A stretch of 64,000 bases of DNA from Roseiarcus sp963741405 (GCA_963741405.1 CAVUHX010000014.1:1-64000); one strand, 5' to 3'. Shown: positions 35,069 through 44,946, counted from the first letter of the stretch. The notes: generated by a model not told the origin, from the letters alone. A program made the numbers and translations.

Positions 35069-35671
35069 ATGCAGGCCGAGGGTGTGTTTTTCTGGATTTT
35101 CGCGACGGTCCTTGTCGGGTCGGCGCTCGCCGTCGTCTCAGCCAGGAACCCGGTCCATTCCGTCCTGTTCCTGATCCTCGCTTTCGTCAACGCGGCCGGA
35201 CTGTTCCTGCTGATGGGGGCCGAGTTCCTCGCGATGATCCTGGTTGTCGTCTACGTTGGCGCGGTGGCGGTGCTGTTTCTGTTCATCGTCATGCTGCTTG
35301 ACGTCGACTTCGCCCGCATGAAGCAGGGCTTCGTGCAATATCTTCCGCAAGGCGTCCTGATCGCCATCTGCGTCGCGGCGGAGCTGATTTACGTGGTGTC
35401 GGGGTGGGCAGTCGCGCCGAACCGGGCCCAGCCCGCGACGCCGTCCGGCACGCTGTCGAACACCGCCGCGCTCGGAGAGGTGCTCTATACCCGCTACTTC
35501 TATTTCTTCCAGGCAGCCGGGATGATCCTGCTCACCGCGATGATCGGCGCGATCGTCCTCACCCTGCACCACAAGCCGGGCGTCAAGCGCCAGGACGTTG
35601 GCGCCCAGGTCGCGCGCAATCCGGAGACCGCCGTCGAGCTGCGCAAGGTCCCCTCGCGCGCCGGCATCTGA
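35069..35671 (+). CDS. nuoJ: NADH-quinone oxidoreductase subunit J
   Basis: NuoJ (ND6), 200 aa, is an integral membrane subunit with five helices. The conserved third helix region EFLAMILVVVYVGAVAVLFLFIVMLLDVDF, which carries the pi-bulge segment used in conformational coupling, is intact. The first helix reads FFWIFATVLVGSALAVVSARNPVHSVLF. The downstream nuoK follows after 11 bp. Confidence 0.96.
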   Translation: MQAEGVFFWIFATVLVGSALAVVSARNPVHSVLFLILAFVNAAGLFLLMGAEFLAMILVVVYVGAVAVLFLFIVMLLDVDFARMKQGFVQYLPQGVLIAICVAAELIYVVSGWAVAPNRAQPATPSGTLSNTAALGEVLYTRYFYFFQAAGMILLTAMIGAIVLTLHHKPGVKRQDVGAQVARNPETAVELRKVPSRAGI

Positions 35672-35682
35672 AGGATCGAGCC

Positions 35683-35985
35683 ATGGACCTGTCCGCCTAT
35701 CTGATCCTTGCCGCGATCGTGTTCACGATCGGCGTCGCCGGCATCATCCTCAACCACAAGAACATCATCGTCATCCTGATGTCGGTCGAGCTGATCCTGC
35801 TTTCTGTCAACATCAATCTCGTCGCCTTCTCGACCTTTTCCGGGGACCTGACTGGGCAGGCCTTCGCGCTGTTCATCCTGACTGTCGCCGCGGCCGAGGC
35901 GGCGATCGGCCTTGCGATCCTCATCGCCTACTTCCGCAACCGCGGCTCGATCGCCGTCGAAGACATCAATTCGCTGAAGGGCTGA
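35683..35985 (+). CDS. nuoK: NADH-quinone oxidoreductase subunit K
   Basis: NuoK (ND4L), 100 aa, has three membrane helices. The two buried glutamates important for proton transfer are in ILMSVELILLSVNINLVAF and LTVAAAEAAIGLAILIAYFR. The start at 35683 is preceded by AAGGATCGAG. The length is exact for the family. Confidence 0.97.
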   Translation: MDLSAYLILAAIVFTIGVAGIILNHKNIIVILMSVELILLSVNINLVAFSTFSGDLTGQAFALFILTVAAAEAAIGLAILIAYFRNRGSIAVEDINSLKG

Positions 35986-35993
35986 GGGGAGCC

Positions 35994-38090
35994 ATGTACG
36001 TTCTGATCGTCTTCCTGCCGCTCGTCGGGTTCCTGATCGCCGGGCTGCTCGGCCGCTGGACCGGCGCGCGCGGCGCCGAATATGTCACCACAGGGCTCCT
36101 GGGCGTCTCGTTCCTGTTGTCGTGGATCGCCTTCTTTCAGGTCGCCGAAGGCGCTGCCGCGCATGTTTCGGTCGCGAACTGGTTCACCTCCAGCAAGCTT
36201 GACGTCGAATGGGCGCTGCGCATCGACACGCTGACCGCAGTGATGCTGGTCGTGGTGACCACCGTGTCGTTTCTCGTGCACGTCTATTCGATCGGCTACA
36301 TGCACGAGGATCCGTCCCGCCAACGCTTCTTCGCCTATCTGTCCCTCTTCACCTTTGCCATGCTGATGCTGGTGACGGCCGACAACCTCGTGCAGTTGTT
36401 CTTCGGCTGGGAGGGCGTCGGCCTGATGTCCTACCTCCTGATCGGCTTCTGGTACGAGCGCCCCTCGGCCAACGCCGCTGCGATCAAGGCATTTGTCGTC
36501 AACCGGGTCGGCGACTTCGGCTTCGCGCTCGGCATCTTCCTGACCTTTGAGCTCACCGGTTCGGTGGCGTTCGACCAGGTATTCGCCGCGGCGCCCGGCC
36601 TCGCCGGCAAAACCGTACATTTCATCGGCTTAAACTGGGACGCGGCGACGCTCGCCTGCCTCCTTCTGTTCATGGGCGCGATGGGCAAGTCGGCGCAATT
36701 CCTGCTTCACACTTGGCTCCCCGATGCAATGGAAGGCCCGACCCCGGTCTCCGCCCTCATTCACGCGGCGACAATGGTGACAGCCGGCGTGTTCATGGTC
36801 GCCCGCCTGTCGCCGCTGTTCGAGATGTCGTCGACGGCGCTCAGCGTGGTTCTCATTGTCGGCGCGACGACGGCCTTCTTCGCCGCCACCGTCGGCCTGG
36901 TGCAGAACGACATCAAGCGCGTGATCGCCTATTCGACCTGTTCGCAGCTCGGCTACATGTTCGTTGGCCTGGGCGTCGGCGGCTACAGCCTCGGCATCTT
37001 CCACCTCTTCACCCATGCGTTCTTCAAGGCGCTCCTGTTCCTCGGCGCCGGCTCGGTCATTACCGCGATGCATCACGAGCAGGACATGCGGCGCATGGGT
37101 GGCCTGAGGACCGAGATTCCCTTCACCTTCTGGATGATGGTCATCGGCTCGCTCGCGCTGACCGGCGTTGGCGTTCCCTTCACCTCGATCGGCTTTGCCG
37201 GCTACGTGTCGAAGGACGCGATCATCGAAGCCGCCTTCGCCTCGCATCGCTTCGGTGCGATTTTTGCCTTCTGGTGCGTAGTGGTCGCGGCGGGACTTAC
37301 CTCGTTCTACTCCTGGCGCCTCCTGTTCATGACTTTCTTCGGCCATCGCGGCGACTGGGCAGGCTCCCTGCCGCCGAGCGGTCACGAGGAGGACGCCCGC
37401 GCCCACGACGAGCCCGATCTCAGGCAGCCGGTTCCCGCAGACCATGCCCGCCCGGGGAGCGCCCATCCTGCTGTATTGCATGCGGCGCCTGGGCATGCAG
37501 TCGATCATCCGGCCGAGGAGCATGCGGCGCACGAATCGCCGCCGGTGATGCTGATTCCGCTCGCCGTTCTCGCTCTAGGGGCGACTTTATCGGGGGTCGC
37601 ATTCCGCCACTGGTTCATCGGCGAAGGTTTTTCCGAGTTCTGGAGGAACTCAGTGTTCCTCGGCCCGGCAAACCACATCCTCGAGGAGATGGAGCATGTC
37701 CCGTCGCTGGTCTCCCTGTCGCCGACTCTGATGATGCTCCTGGGGTTTGTGATCGCGTACTATATGTACGTCGTCGACAAGGCCGCGCCGAAGCGTCTCG
37801 CCGACGCCTTTCCGGCTCTCTACCGGTTCCTGCTCAACAAATGGTACTTCGACGAGCTTTATGACGCGATCTTCGTTCGGCCGGCCTTTGCGATCGGCCG
37901 GCTGTTCTGGAAGGGCGGCGACGGGGCGATCATCGACGGCTTCGGCCCTGACGGAATCTCGGCTCGCGTCCTCGACGTGACGCGGAGCGCCGTACGGCTG
38001 CAATCAGGCTTCATCTATCAATACGCCTTCGCGATGCTGCTCGGAGTGGCGGCGCTCGCGACCTGGTATCTGTTCGGCGGGGGGCTGTGA
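35994..38090 (+). CDS. nuoL: NADH-quinone oxidoreductase subunit L
   Basis: NuoL (ND5), 698 aa, is the distal antiporter-like proton-pumping subunit with the long lateral helix. Conserved features are QLFFGWEGVGLMSYLLIGFWY with the key Glu, the lysine-bearing LLFMGAMGKSAQFLLHTWLPDAMEGPTPVSALIHAATMV, and VGLVQNDIKRVIAYSTCSQLGYM. A His- and acid-rich cytoplasmic loop (about residues 455-520) precedes the last helices, a variable insertion in this group. The nuoM ATG overlaps its stop (TGATG). Confidence 0.97.
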   Translation: MYVLIVFLPLVGFLIAGLLGRWTGARGAEYVTTGLLGVSFLLSWIAFFQVAEGAAAHVSVANWFTSSKLDVEWALRIDTLTAVMLVVVTTVSFLVHVYSIGYMHEDPSRQRFFAYLSLFTFAMLMLVTADNLVQLFFGWEGVGLMSYLLIGFWYERPSANAAAIKAFVVNRVGDFGFALGIFLTFELTGSVAFDQVFAAAPGLAGKTVHFIGLNWDAATLACLLLFMGAMGKSAQFLLHTWLPDAMEGPTPVSALIHAATMVTAGVFMVARLSPLFEMSSTALSVVLIVGATTAFFAATVGLVQNDIKRVIAYSTCSQLGYMFVGLGVGGYSLGIFHLFTHAFFKALLFLGAGSVITAMHHEQDMRRMGGLRTEIPFTFWMMVIGSLALTGVGVPFTSIGFAGYVSKDAIIEAAFASHRFGAIFAFWCVVVAAGLTSFYSWRLLFMTFFGHRGDWAGSLPPSGHEEDARAHDEPDLRQPVPADHARPGSAHPAVLHAAPGHAVDHPAEEHAAHESPPVMLIPLAVLALGATLSGVAFRHWFIGEGFSEFWRNSVFLGPANHILEEMEHVPSLVSLSPTLMMLLGFVIAYYMYVVDKAAPKRLADAFPALYRFLLNKWYFDELYDAIFVRPAFAIGRLFWKGGDGAIIDGFGPDGISARVLDVTRSAVRLQSGFIYQYAFAMLLGVAALATWYLFGGGL

Positions 38091-39589
38091 TGTCCGGTTC
38101 GTGGCTCCTCTCGAGCCTTCTCATCCTGCCGCTTCTCGGGTCGGCGTTCATCCTCCTGCTGCCCGGCGAGAGCGAGGCGACCAAGCGCAACGCGCGCTGG
38201 ATCGCTCTCTTCGCCACGATCATCACCTTCGCGCTGAGCCTCGTCGCCTGGGGGCGGTTCAATCCCGGCGACCCCGGCTTCCAAATGATCGAGGAGCATG
38301 ACTGGTTCTCGCACGCCATCCTTTACAAGCTCGGCGTCGACGGCGTGTCGATGCCCTTCGTCCTGCTGACGACTTTCCTGATGCCGATCAGCATTGCGGC
38401 CTCGTGGACGATCGAGAACCGGATGAAGGAATACATGATCGCCTTCCTCGTGCTCGAGACGCTGATGATCGGCGTGTTCGTCGCACTGGATCTCGTGCTC
38501 TTTTATCTGTTCTTCGAAGGCGGTCTTATCCCGATGTTCCTGATCATCGGGATCTGGGGGCATGGCAATCGAGTCTATGCTGCGTTCAAGTTCTTCCTCT
38601 TTACTTTCACCGGTTCGGTCCTGATGCTGCTCGCCATCATGGCGATGTACTGGACGGCGGGCACGACCGACATCACGGTGCTCCTGCACACCGCCTTCGC
38701 GCCGAAGGTGCAGACGTGGCTCTGGCTCGGATTTTTTGCCTCCTTCGCCGTCAAGATGCCGATGTGGCCGGTCCACACCTGGCTTCCGGACGCGCATGTC
38801 GAAGCGCCGACCGCGGGCTCAGTGATCCTGGCCGCTATATTGCTCAAGATGGGCGGGTACGGTTTCATCCGGTTCTCGCTGCCGATGTTCCCCGATGCGT
38901 CGCTGTATTTCACGCCGCTCATCTATGCGATGTCGGTGATCGCGATCATCTACACCTCGTTGGTGGCGCTGGCGCAGGAGAACATGAAGAAGCTGATAGC
39001 CTATTCGTCAGTCGCTCACATGGGCTTTGTGACGATGGGAATTTTCGCCGCCAACGCGCAGGGAGTGCAGGGCGCAGTCTATCAGATGATCAGCCACGGC
39101 CTCGTGTCGGGCGCACTGTTCCTCTGCGTTGGCGTCGTCTACGACCGCACTCACAGCCTCGAAATCGCGAGCTACGGCGGCCTCGTGCAGCGCATGCCGC
39201 TCTATGCCGTTGCCTTCATGGTGTTCACTCTCGCCAATGTCGGCCTGCCGGGCACTTCCGGCTTCATCGGTGAATTCCTGACTCTGATCGGTGCGTTTCA
39301 GTCGAACACCTGGGTCGCCTTCTTCGCCACCTTTGGAGTCATCCTTTCGGCCTGCTACGCGCTCTATCTCTACCGGCGGGTTATCTTCGGCGTGATCGAA
39401 AAGGCGAACCTGCGCTCGATCGCCGACCTTGCGCCGCGCGAAATTGCGACCCTCCTGCCCCTCGGTCTCCTGGTCCTCTACTACGGCGTCCATCCACAGC
39501 CGATCATCGACGCAAGTTCCGCCTCGATCGACTCGCTCCTCAAGGGCTTCGAACATGCGGTCACGGCGACGAAAACGGCGGGACTCTGA
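38090..39589 (+). CDS. nuoM: NADH-quinone oxidoreductase subunit M
   Basis: NuoM (ND4), 499 aa, is the middle antiporter-like proton-pumping subunit. Seen are FYLFFEGGLIPMFLIIGIWG with the conserved Glu, FAVKMPMWPVHTWLPDAHVEAPTAGSVILA with the central Lys, and LVALAQENMKKLIAYSSVAHMGF. The ATG at 38090 overlaps the nuoL stop; a GTG one codon earlier is an alternative. Fourteen or so helices, no lesions. Confidence 0.97.
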   Translation: MSGSWLLSSLLILPLLGSAFILLLPGESEATKRNARWIALFATIITFALSLVAWGRFNPGDPGFQMIEEHDWFSHAILYKLGVDGVSMPFVLLTTFLMPISIAASWTIENRMKEYMIAFLVLETLMIGVFVALDLVLFYLFFEGGLIPMFLIIGIWGHGNRVYAAFKFFLFTFTGSVLMLLAIMAMYWTAGTTDITVLLHTAFAPKVQTWLWLGFFASFAVKMPMWPVHTWLPDAHVEAPTAGSVILAAILLKMGGYGFIRFSLPMFPDASLYFTPLIYAMSVIAIIYTSLVALAQENMKKLIAYSSVAHMGFVTMGIFAANAQGVQGAVYQMISHGLVSGALFLCVGVVYDRTHSLEIASYGGLVQRMPLYAVAFMVFTLANVGLPGTSGFIGEFLTLIGAFQSNTWVAFFATFGVILSACYALYLYRRVIFGVIEKANLRSIADLAPREIATLLPLGLLVLYYGVHPQPIIDASSASIDSLLKGFEHAVTATKTAGL

Positions 39590-39624
39590 TCAGACGTCCG
39601 AACTGAATTGAGAACGAGCGACCC

Positions 39625-41058
39625 ATGCACGAAACGGCCCTCTCTCTTCCAGTTGTCCTGCCCGAGGCGGTGCTAGCGCTCGGCGCGCTGGCGCTCGTGC
39701 TCTATGGCGCCCTGAGAGGCGAGCGGGCATACAACCTGGTCACTGAAATCTCGGTGGCTCTGCTCGGCGTTGTGTTCATTCTGCTGGTCGCCAAGAACCG
39801 GCCGATGGGAATTACCTTCTACGGCTCTTTTGCCGACGACGCCTTTACGCGCTTCATGAGCGGGCTCGCGCTCGTCGGCTCGCTCATCACCCTGCTCCTG
39901 TCGCTCGAGTTCATGCGCAGCGAGCGGATCGCGGGATTCGAGTTCCCGGTCCTGATTCTGCTGTCGACGCTCGGCATGCTGATGCTGATCTCGGCCAACG
40001 ATTTCATCGCTCTCTATCTCGGCCTTGAGCTGATGAGCCTCGCGCTTTACGTGATCGCCGGCTATCGGAGGAATGACCTGCGTGCAACCGAGGCCGGCCT
40101 GAAGTATTTCGTTCTCGGCGCGCTGTCCTCCGGAATGCTGCTCTACGGCGCTTCGCTGATCTATGGATACTCCGGCTCGGTGTCGTTCAGCGATGTTGCG
40201 GCCGCGGTGCACGACCACCGAAGCCTCGGCGTGGTCTTCGGCCTGGTTTTCGTGTTGGCGGGTCTCGCGTTCAAGATTTCGGCTGTGCCCTTCCACATGT
40301 GGACGCCTGACGTGTACGAAGGCGCGCCGACCCCGGTGACGACCTTCTTCGCTTCCGCGCCGAAAATCGCGGCGATGGCGGTTCTGGTGCGGGTGGCCTT
40401 CACCGCCTTCCCAGGAATCACCAACGACTGGCGTCAAATCCTGACCTTCGTCTCGATCGCTTCGATGACGCTTGGCGCTTTCGCCGCCATCGGCCAGAGC
40501 AACTTCAAGCGGCTGATGGCCTATTCGTCGATCGGTCACATGGGCTTCGCGCTGGTCGGGCTTGCCGCAGGCACGGTTGAGGGCGCCCAGAGCGTCATCG
40601 TTTACATGGCGATCTATGTCGTCATGACGCTTGGGACCTTCGCGGCCATCCTATCGATGCGCCGCGGCGGAAAGGCGGTCGAGACGATCGGCGATTTGGC
40701 CGGACTTGCGCGCACCGACCCGACGATGGCCTTCTTCCTGGCGGCGATGATGTTTTCGCTGGCCGGCGTTCCCCCCCTTGCCGGTTTCTTCGCCAAGTTC
40801 TACGTGTTCGCCGCCGCCATCAAGGCGGGCCTGTATGGTCTTGCGGTCATCGGCGTGCTCGCGAGCGCGGTCGGTGCCTACTATTATCTGCGGATCGTCA
40901 AGCTCATGTATTTCGACGAGCCTGCCCAGGCGTTTGACCGTCCGGGGCTCGTCGCCCGCGCCGTACTCGCGCTCGCAGCACTTCTGATCATCGCGTTCGT
41001 GTTCGCTCCGTCGCTGCTGACGGATGCCGCGATGGCGGCGGCGAACACACTGCTTTGA
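39625..41058 (+). CDS. nuoN: NADH-quinone oxidoreductase subunit N
   Basis: NuoN (ND2), 477 aa, is the proximal antiporter-like subunit of the membrane arm. Typical segments are FIALYLGLELMSLALYVIAGYRR with the conserved Glu, LAFKISAVPFHMWTPDVYEGAPTPVTTFFA and GQSNFKRLMAYSSIGHMGFAL. It is the last complex I gene. The birA start (TTG) overlaps its stop codon. Confidence 0.97.
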   Translation: MHETALSLPVVLPEAVLALGALALVLYGALRGERAYNLVTEISVALLGVVFILLVAKNRPMGITFYGSFADDAFTRFMSGLALVGSLITLLLSLEFMRSERIAGFEFPVLILLSTLGMLMLISANDFIALYLGLELMSLALYVIAGYRRNDLRATEAGLKYFVLGALSSGMLLYGASLIYGYSGSVSFSDVAAAVHDHRSLGVVFGLVFVLAGLAFKISAVPFHMWTPDVYEGAPTPVTTFFASAPKIAAMAVLVRVAFTAFPGITNDWRQILTFVSIASMTLGAFAAIGQSNFKRLMAYSSIGHMGFALVGLAAGTVEGAQSVIVYMAIYVVMTLGTFAAILSMRRGGKAVETIGDLAGLARTDPTMAFFLAAMMFSLAGVPPLAGFFAKFYVFAAAIKAGLYGLAVIGVLASAVGAYYYLRIVKLMYFDEPAQAFDRPGLVARAVLALAALLIIAFVFAPSLLTDAAMAAANTLL

Positions 41059-41874
41059 ACGCGCCGGCGCAGTCCTCGAGCGCTATCGCGGGCTGGAGGG
41101 TCGCCCGTTTCGGCGCAATCGAACTCGACCAACGAGGAAGCGCGCCGTCGCGCCGTCGCCGGCGATCCCGGACATCTATGGATCGCTGCGGACGAACAGA
41201 CCGCGGGACGCGGTCGGCGCGGCCGGACCTGGGTGTCCCCCCGCGGCAACCTCTACGCCAGCGCGCTCCTGATCGATCCGTGTCCGCAGGCGGCGGCGCC
41301 TCAATTGGGCTTTGTGGCTGGCGTCGCGCTCGCGCGCGCGGCAGAGGACGTCGGCGCCGCTGGAACGCGTCTCAAATGGCCGAATGATCTCGTGAGCGGC
41401 AGCGCAAAATGCGCGGGCCTCCTAGTCGAGGGCGCGACGCTTGGCGACTGGCGGCTGGCGTGCGTCGTCGGCATCGGCGTCAACTGCCGGAGCGCTCCCG
41501 AGGGGGTCGGCTACCGGACCGGCGTCTTGACCACAGAGAGCGGCGGCGTGATCGGCGCGGATGCCATCTTTGAACGGCTCGTTACGCGATTCAATGAAGC
41601 GCTTGAAACTTGGAATGCGGGGGAGCGTTTCGATTTGGTGCGCTCCGCCTGGCTGGCGCGCGCTGCGGCTCTGGGCGCGCGCATCGGCATCGAAACCGGC
41701 GGCCGGCGGCGGGAGGGGACGTTCGAAGGGCTTGACGGCGCCGGCCGTTTGCTGTTTCGCGGGGGGTGCGCGATCGAAACGATCGAATCCGCGGATCTCT
41801 GGATACTGCCTCAATCGGATGGCTCGCCCGTGGCGGCTTCGTCCGCTTCGCATGCGCGGGAAGGCCGGGACTGA
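41055..41874 (+). pseudogene. birA: Biotin-[acetyl-CoA-carboxylase] ligase with one frameshift
   Basis: BirA attaches biotin to the carboxyl carrier protein. It begins at a TTG overlapping nuoN: SSSAIAGWRVARFGAIE. One extra base at about 41124 then moves the frame to STNEEARRRAVAGDPGHLWI and TAGRGRRGRTWVSPRGNLYA (the biotinyl-AMP loop), and on to LKWPNDLVSGSAKCAGLLVE and the C-terminal SH3-like domain. No start codon gives the whole protein in the second frame. Since the enzyme is normally essential, a sequencing error is a serious alternative. It occupies its usual alphaproteobacterial place between nuoN and rnj. Confidence 0.85.
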
Positions 41875-43542
41875 ATGACAGACGACGGCGAGTTCGTATT
41901 CGCGCCCCTCGGGGGCTTGGGCGAAATCGGAATGAATTGCGCGCTTTACGGCTACGGCCCGGCGAAGACGCGCAAGTGGCTGATGGTCGATCTCGGGGTC
42001 GCCTTCGCCGGCGACGACCTGCCCGGTGTCGATCTGATCATGCCGGACCTCGGCTTCATCGAAAAGGTGAAGAAGGACCTCGTCGGCATCATCCTCACGC
42101 ATGCGCACGAGGATCATATTGGCGCGCTTGCCGAGCTGTGGCCGAGCCTCGGGGTACAGGTCTACGCGTCCCCCTTTGCTGCAGGGCTCGCCGAAGCGCG
42201 GCAGCTTGGCGAGCCGGGCGCGCCGAAAATACCGCTCAGGATCGTCAAGCCGGGCGCTCGGCTCGAAATCGGCCCGTTTGACGTTGAATTCGTCTCGGTT
42301 GCTCACTCGATACCGGAGAGTTCGGCGCTCGCGATCCGAACGCCGGCGGGCCTTATCGTGCATACCGGCGACTGGAAGATCGACGCTACTCCGGTCCTCG
42401 GCTTGCCGACGGACGAGGCGCGTCTCACAGCGCTCGGCGACGAAGGCGTGTTGGCGCTCGTCTGCGACTCGACCAACGTGCTGCGGGAGGGTGAAAGCCC
42501 GTCCGAGCGTGACGTTGCGGCGGTGCTGCGCGATCTGATCGGCAAAGCGAAGGGCAGGGTGGTCGTCACCACCTTCGCTTCGAACGTCGCCCGCCTGCGC
42601 TCCGCCGCCGAGGCGGGATTCGCCGCCGGCCGGCAGGTCTGCATTCTGGGGCGCGCGATGGAGCGCGTCATCGCGGTGGCGCGGGAACTCGGTATGCTCG
42701 AAGGCGTGCCGGCGTTTCTTGGCATGGACGCCTTCGAGCGCCTGCCGCGCAACAAGGTTCTTGCGCTGGCGACGGGTAGCCAGGGCGAACCGCGCGCCGC
42801 GCTGGCCCGCATGGCCGAGGACCAGCATCCGACGGCGGAGTTGAGCCCCGGCGACACCGTCATCTTCTCCTCGCGCACCATTCCCGGCAACGAGAAGGCG
42901 GTCGGCAGGCTGATCAACGCCTTCGTGACGACGGGGGTCGATGTCGTCACCGACCGCAATGCCCTTGTGCATGTCTCCGGCCATCCGCGCCGGGCGGAAC
43001 TGGCGAAAATGTACGCCTGGCTGAGGCCGCAGATCGCGGTTCCGGCCCATGGCGAGCCGCTGCACCTGAGCGAACACGCCGCCTTCGCCCGGGCGCAGGG
43101 GGTGCCGCAGGTGCTGCGCGCCTTCAACGGCGACCTCGTGCGCTTTTCCCCAGGCCACGTTGCGGCAATCGGCAAGATCGGCCGAGGCAAGCGGCTGAAG
43201 GACGGCGAGATCCTTCTGCCGGCCGATCAGGAATGCGTCGCGCAACGCCGTAAACTCTCCTTTGCTGGCGTTGTGTCGATCGCGCTCGCGCTGACGCCGA
43301 AGGGCGAAATGGCGGGCGACCCGGACGTGATGATCGCCGGCCTCCCCGAACGCACGCGGGACGACGCGGGCTTCGACGAGATCATCGATTCGGCGATCTT
43401 CGAGACCTTCGAGAGCCTGCCGCGCGGCAAGCGGCGCGACCCGGAAGCCATATCGAGCGCCATCGAGCGCGGGGTGCGCAACTCGGTCAACGCCGTCTGG
43501 GGTAAGAAACCCCAGGTGCACGTGCTGGTGGTCGAGGTGTAG
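41875..43542 (+). CDS. rnj: Ribonuclease J
   Basis: RNase J, 555 aa, is a metallo-beta-lactamase/beta-CASP ribonuclease with 5'-exonuclease and endonuclease activities in RNA processing. The metal site is HAHEDHIGAL (about residue 79). Other motifs are VSVAHSIPES, VHTGDWKID, VCDSTN and the beta-CASP HVSGHPRRAEL. The C-terminal domain (KPQVHVLVVEV) is complete. It follows birA directly (stop and start adjacent), the conserved order in Rhizobiales. Confidence 0.95.
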   Translation: MTDDGEFVFAPLGGLGEIGMNCALYGYGPAKTRKWLMVDLGVAFAGDDLPGVDLIMPDLGFIEKVKKDLVGIILTHAHEDHIGALAELWPSLGVQVYASPFAAGLAEARQLGEPGAPKIPLRIVKPGARLEIGPFDVEFVSVAHSIPESSALAIRTPAGLIVHTGDWKIDATPVLGLPTDEARLTALGDEGVLALVCDSTNVLREGESPSERDVAAVLRDLIGKAKGRVVVTTFASNVARLRSAAEAGFAAGRQVCILGRAMERVIAVARELGMLEGVPAFLGMDAFERLPRNKVLALATGSQGEPRAALARMAEDQHPTAELSPGDTVIFSSRTIPGNEKAVGRLINAFVTTGVDVVTDRNALVHVSGHPRRAELAKMYAWLRPQIAVPAHGEPLHLSEHAAFARAQGVPQVLRAFNGDLVRFSPGHVAAIGKIGRGKRLKDGEILLPADQECVAQRRKLSFAGVVSIALALTPKGEMAGDPDVMIAGLPERTRDDAGFDEIIDSAIFETFESLPRGKRRDPEAISSAIERGVRNSVNAVWGKKPQVHVLVVEV

Positions 43543-43597
43543 GGCGGGCGTTCCACGCTGCGTGACGGGCCCCGAGCGCAACGGCTCGGCCAGGTCA

Positions 43598-43800
43598 GAC
43601 GACTTTTCTGGCGATATACAATATAGAGTGGCCCTTCCATACGGTGCCGATTGCGACCACCTCTGCGAGCGCTCCGGCGTTTTCCCGGAGCCATCTCGAC
43701 GCAACGCGGAACACGGGTTTCGACGCGAGAGCCGGACAGCAGGTCAACCGGGACGGTCGTGTCGAGCCTCGCCAAGCCGACGGAGGTTCGAGCCGATCAT
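43598..43800 (-). pseudogene. Possible degenerate gene fragment
   Basis: On the minus strand two frames seem to complement each other: MIGSNLRRLGEAR / LDTTVPVDLLSG / RVETRVPRCVEMA in one pair, followed after a shift by RENAGALAEVVAIGTVWKGHSILYIARKVV. The last stretch looks like the C-terminal strand of an enzyme, but I cannot name the family. It may be what is left of a gene that once followed rnj. Low confidence; it could be chance. Confidence 0.25.
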
Positions 43801-43929
43801 CCGCTCGAGATGGCCTTCGGAAAATCCGGCGCATTGTTTCTGCTTATCCGAGTCCATGACGCGCCGGTTTTTGCTCCGGCGCGCCGCCGCACCGACTCGC
43901 GCTCAGGTTGCATGTCGGCCCGCGCTGGT

Positions 43930-44145
43930 CCCGTCGTCCTCCTGTTCTGGCCTTGTTTTTCCCCGTTCCTGGTCGGAACAGGGGAACAATCCACCCTGTT
44001 ATTTTTCCCTTGCGGCATAGCCTGGTCTACCCGGGTTTTATCATAACTCATTGGAATAAAAGATTTCTTCTGGCAGAATCTGGAATGATGGGCGCAGGGA
44101 TTGGCCCTGTTCTTTGCGCGAAAACAGGGCAGAACAGGGCAAATC
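43930..44145. repeat. Intergenic array of CCCTGTT/AACAGGG motifs
   Basis: The stretch between rnj and bamE (43543-44356, over 800 bp) has no reliable gene. It holds repeated CCTGTTCT, GGAACAGGGGAACAA, CCCTGTTATTTTTCCC, GGCCCTGTTCTTTGCGCG and AAAACAGGGCAGAACAGGGCAA units on both strands, and is AT-richer around 44030-44080. It resembles the GGGAA/TTCCC array at 13205-13290. Such arrays are widespread in alphaproteobacterial genomes; I know no function. Confidence 0.65.
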
Positions 44146-44356
44146 CTCGGATCGCGAAACAATGTCCGCCGTCAAAGGCGGCTCGCGCGGATGCAGCTCG
44201 CGGCCGGCCCCTGGCTATTCGTCCGGATTCGGATTCCCTTGGGGGGCATTCGGCTCAGCGGAAGGACGCCGCCGCCCGAACGCTTGCGGCACCGTCTGCG
44301 GGATCGGAAAGCTGCTGCAAAACTTCGATCAATTCGCGCTCGAGGCCTGCTCGGCC

Positions 44357-44824
44357 TCAGGTAAAGCGGAACAGTCCGCCCATGATGTTGCGCAGGAAAT
44401 CGGGCTCCGCGCCGCCGGTCGGGGTGGTGCGGGAGACGTAATCGAACACCTTGCCGTCCTGCATGCCGTAGTTGGCGATGCGCGACACCTTGCCGCCCTT
44501 GTCGAAATAGACCGCCATCACATGCTGGTCGGTCGTCTGGACGGGCATGAAGGCCAGCGTCTGATGCATCTTTTGCCCGATATAGTACCAGGCGTCTCCA
44601 CCGACGGTCGAAGTCGTCGAAGGGGTTCCAAGCGCCGCCAAGGCTTGTTGCTTGGTTGTGGAACCGACTTTGATCTGCGACATCGTGTCCTGATCGACCT
44701 GATAACCGCGGTCGAAGTCACCGTCATAGCCGAGGCATCCGCCGAGCGCCGCTCCCAACGCCAGAGCCCCGGCAAACGCGAACCCGCGCGCCGCGCGACC
44801 ATAGCTTGCTGGCCATTTACGCAT
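44357..44824 (-). CDS. bamE: Outer membrane assembly lipoprotein BamE (SmpA/OmlA)
   Basis: A 155-aa lipoprotein component of the BAM complex that inserts beta-barrel proteins into the outer membrane. The signal peptide ends in a lipobox LGGC (Cys about residue 30). The SmpA/OmlA domain follows: IKVGSTTKQQALAALGTPSTTSTVGGDAWYYIGQ, MPVQTTDQHVMAVYFDKGGKVSRIANYG. Length is normal. It is divergent from the ubiquinol-cytochrome c chaperone gene at 44947, a conserved alphaproteobacterial arrangement. Confidence 0.92.
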   Translation of the reverse strand: MRKWPASYGRAARGFAFAGALALGAALGGCLGYDGDFDRGYQVDQDTMSQIKVGSTTKQQALAALGTPSTTSTVGGDAWYYIGQKMHQTLAFMPVQTTDQHVMAVYFDKGGKVSRIANYGMQDGKVFDYVSRTTPTGGAEPDFLRNIMGGLFRFT

Positions 44825-44946
44825 TCAACCTCTCCGCCTCGCCGAGCCTTTTTTGCTTGCCAGTTCGACTGGGGATGCCTAACCCGAGCGGCTGAACAAA
44901 TGCAAGACGTCGCAGGAACCGCTGCGGCCGACCAAAGGCGCTTCCG

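Noticed and set aside
41422..43704. A 760-codon minus-strand frame
   Set aside because: Antisense shadow of rnj and birA with Arg/His-rich composition typical of GC-rich overlapping frames.
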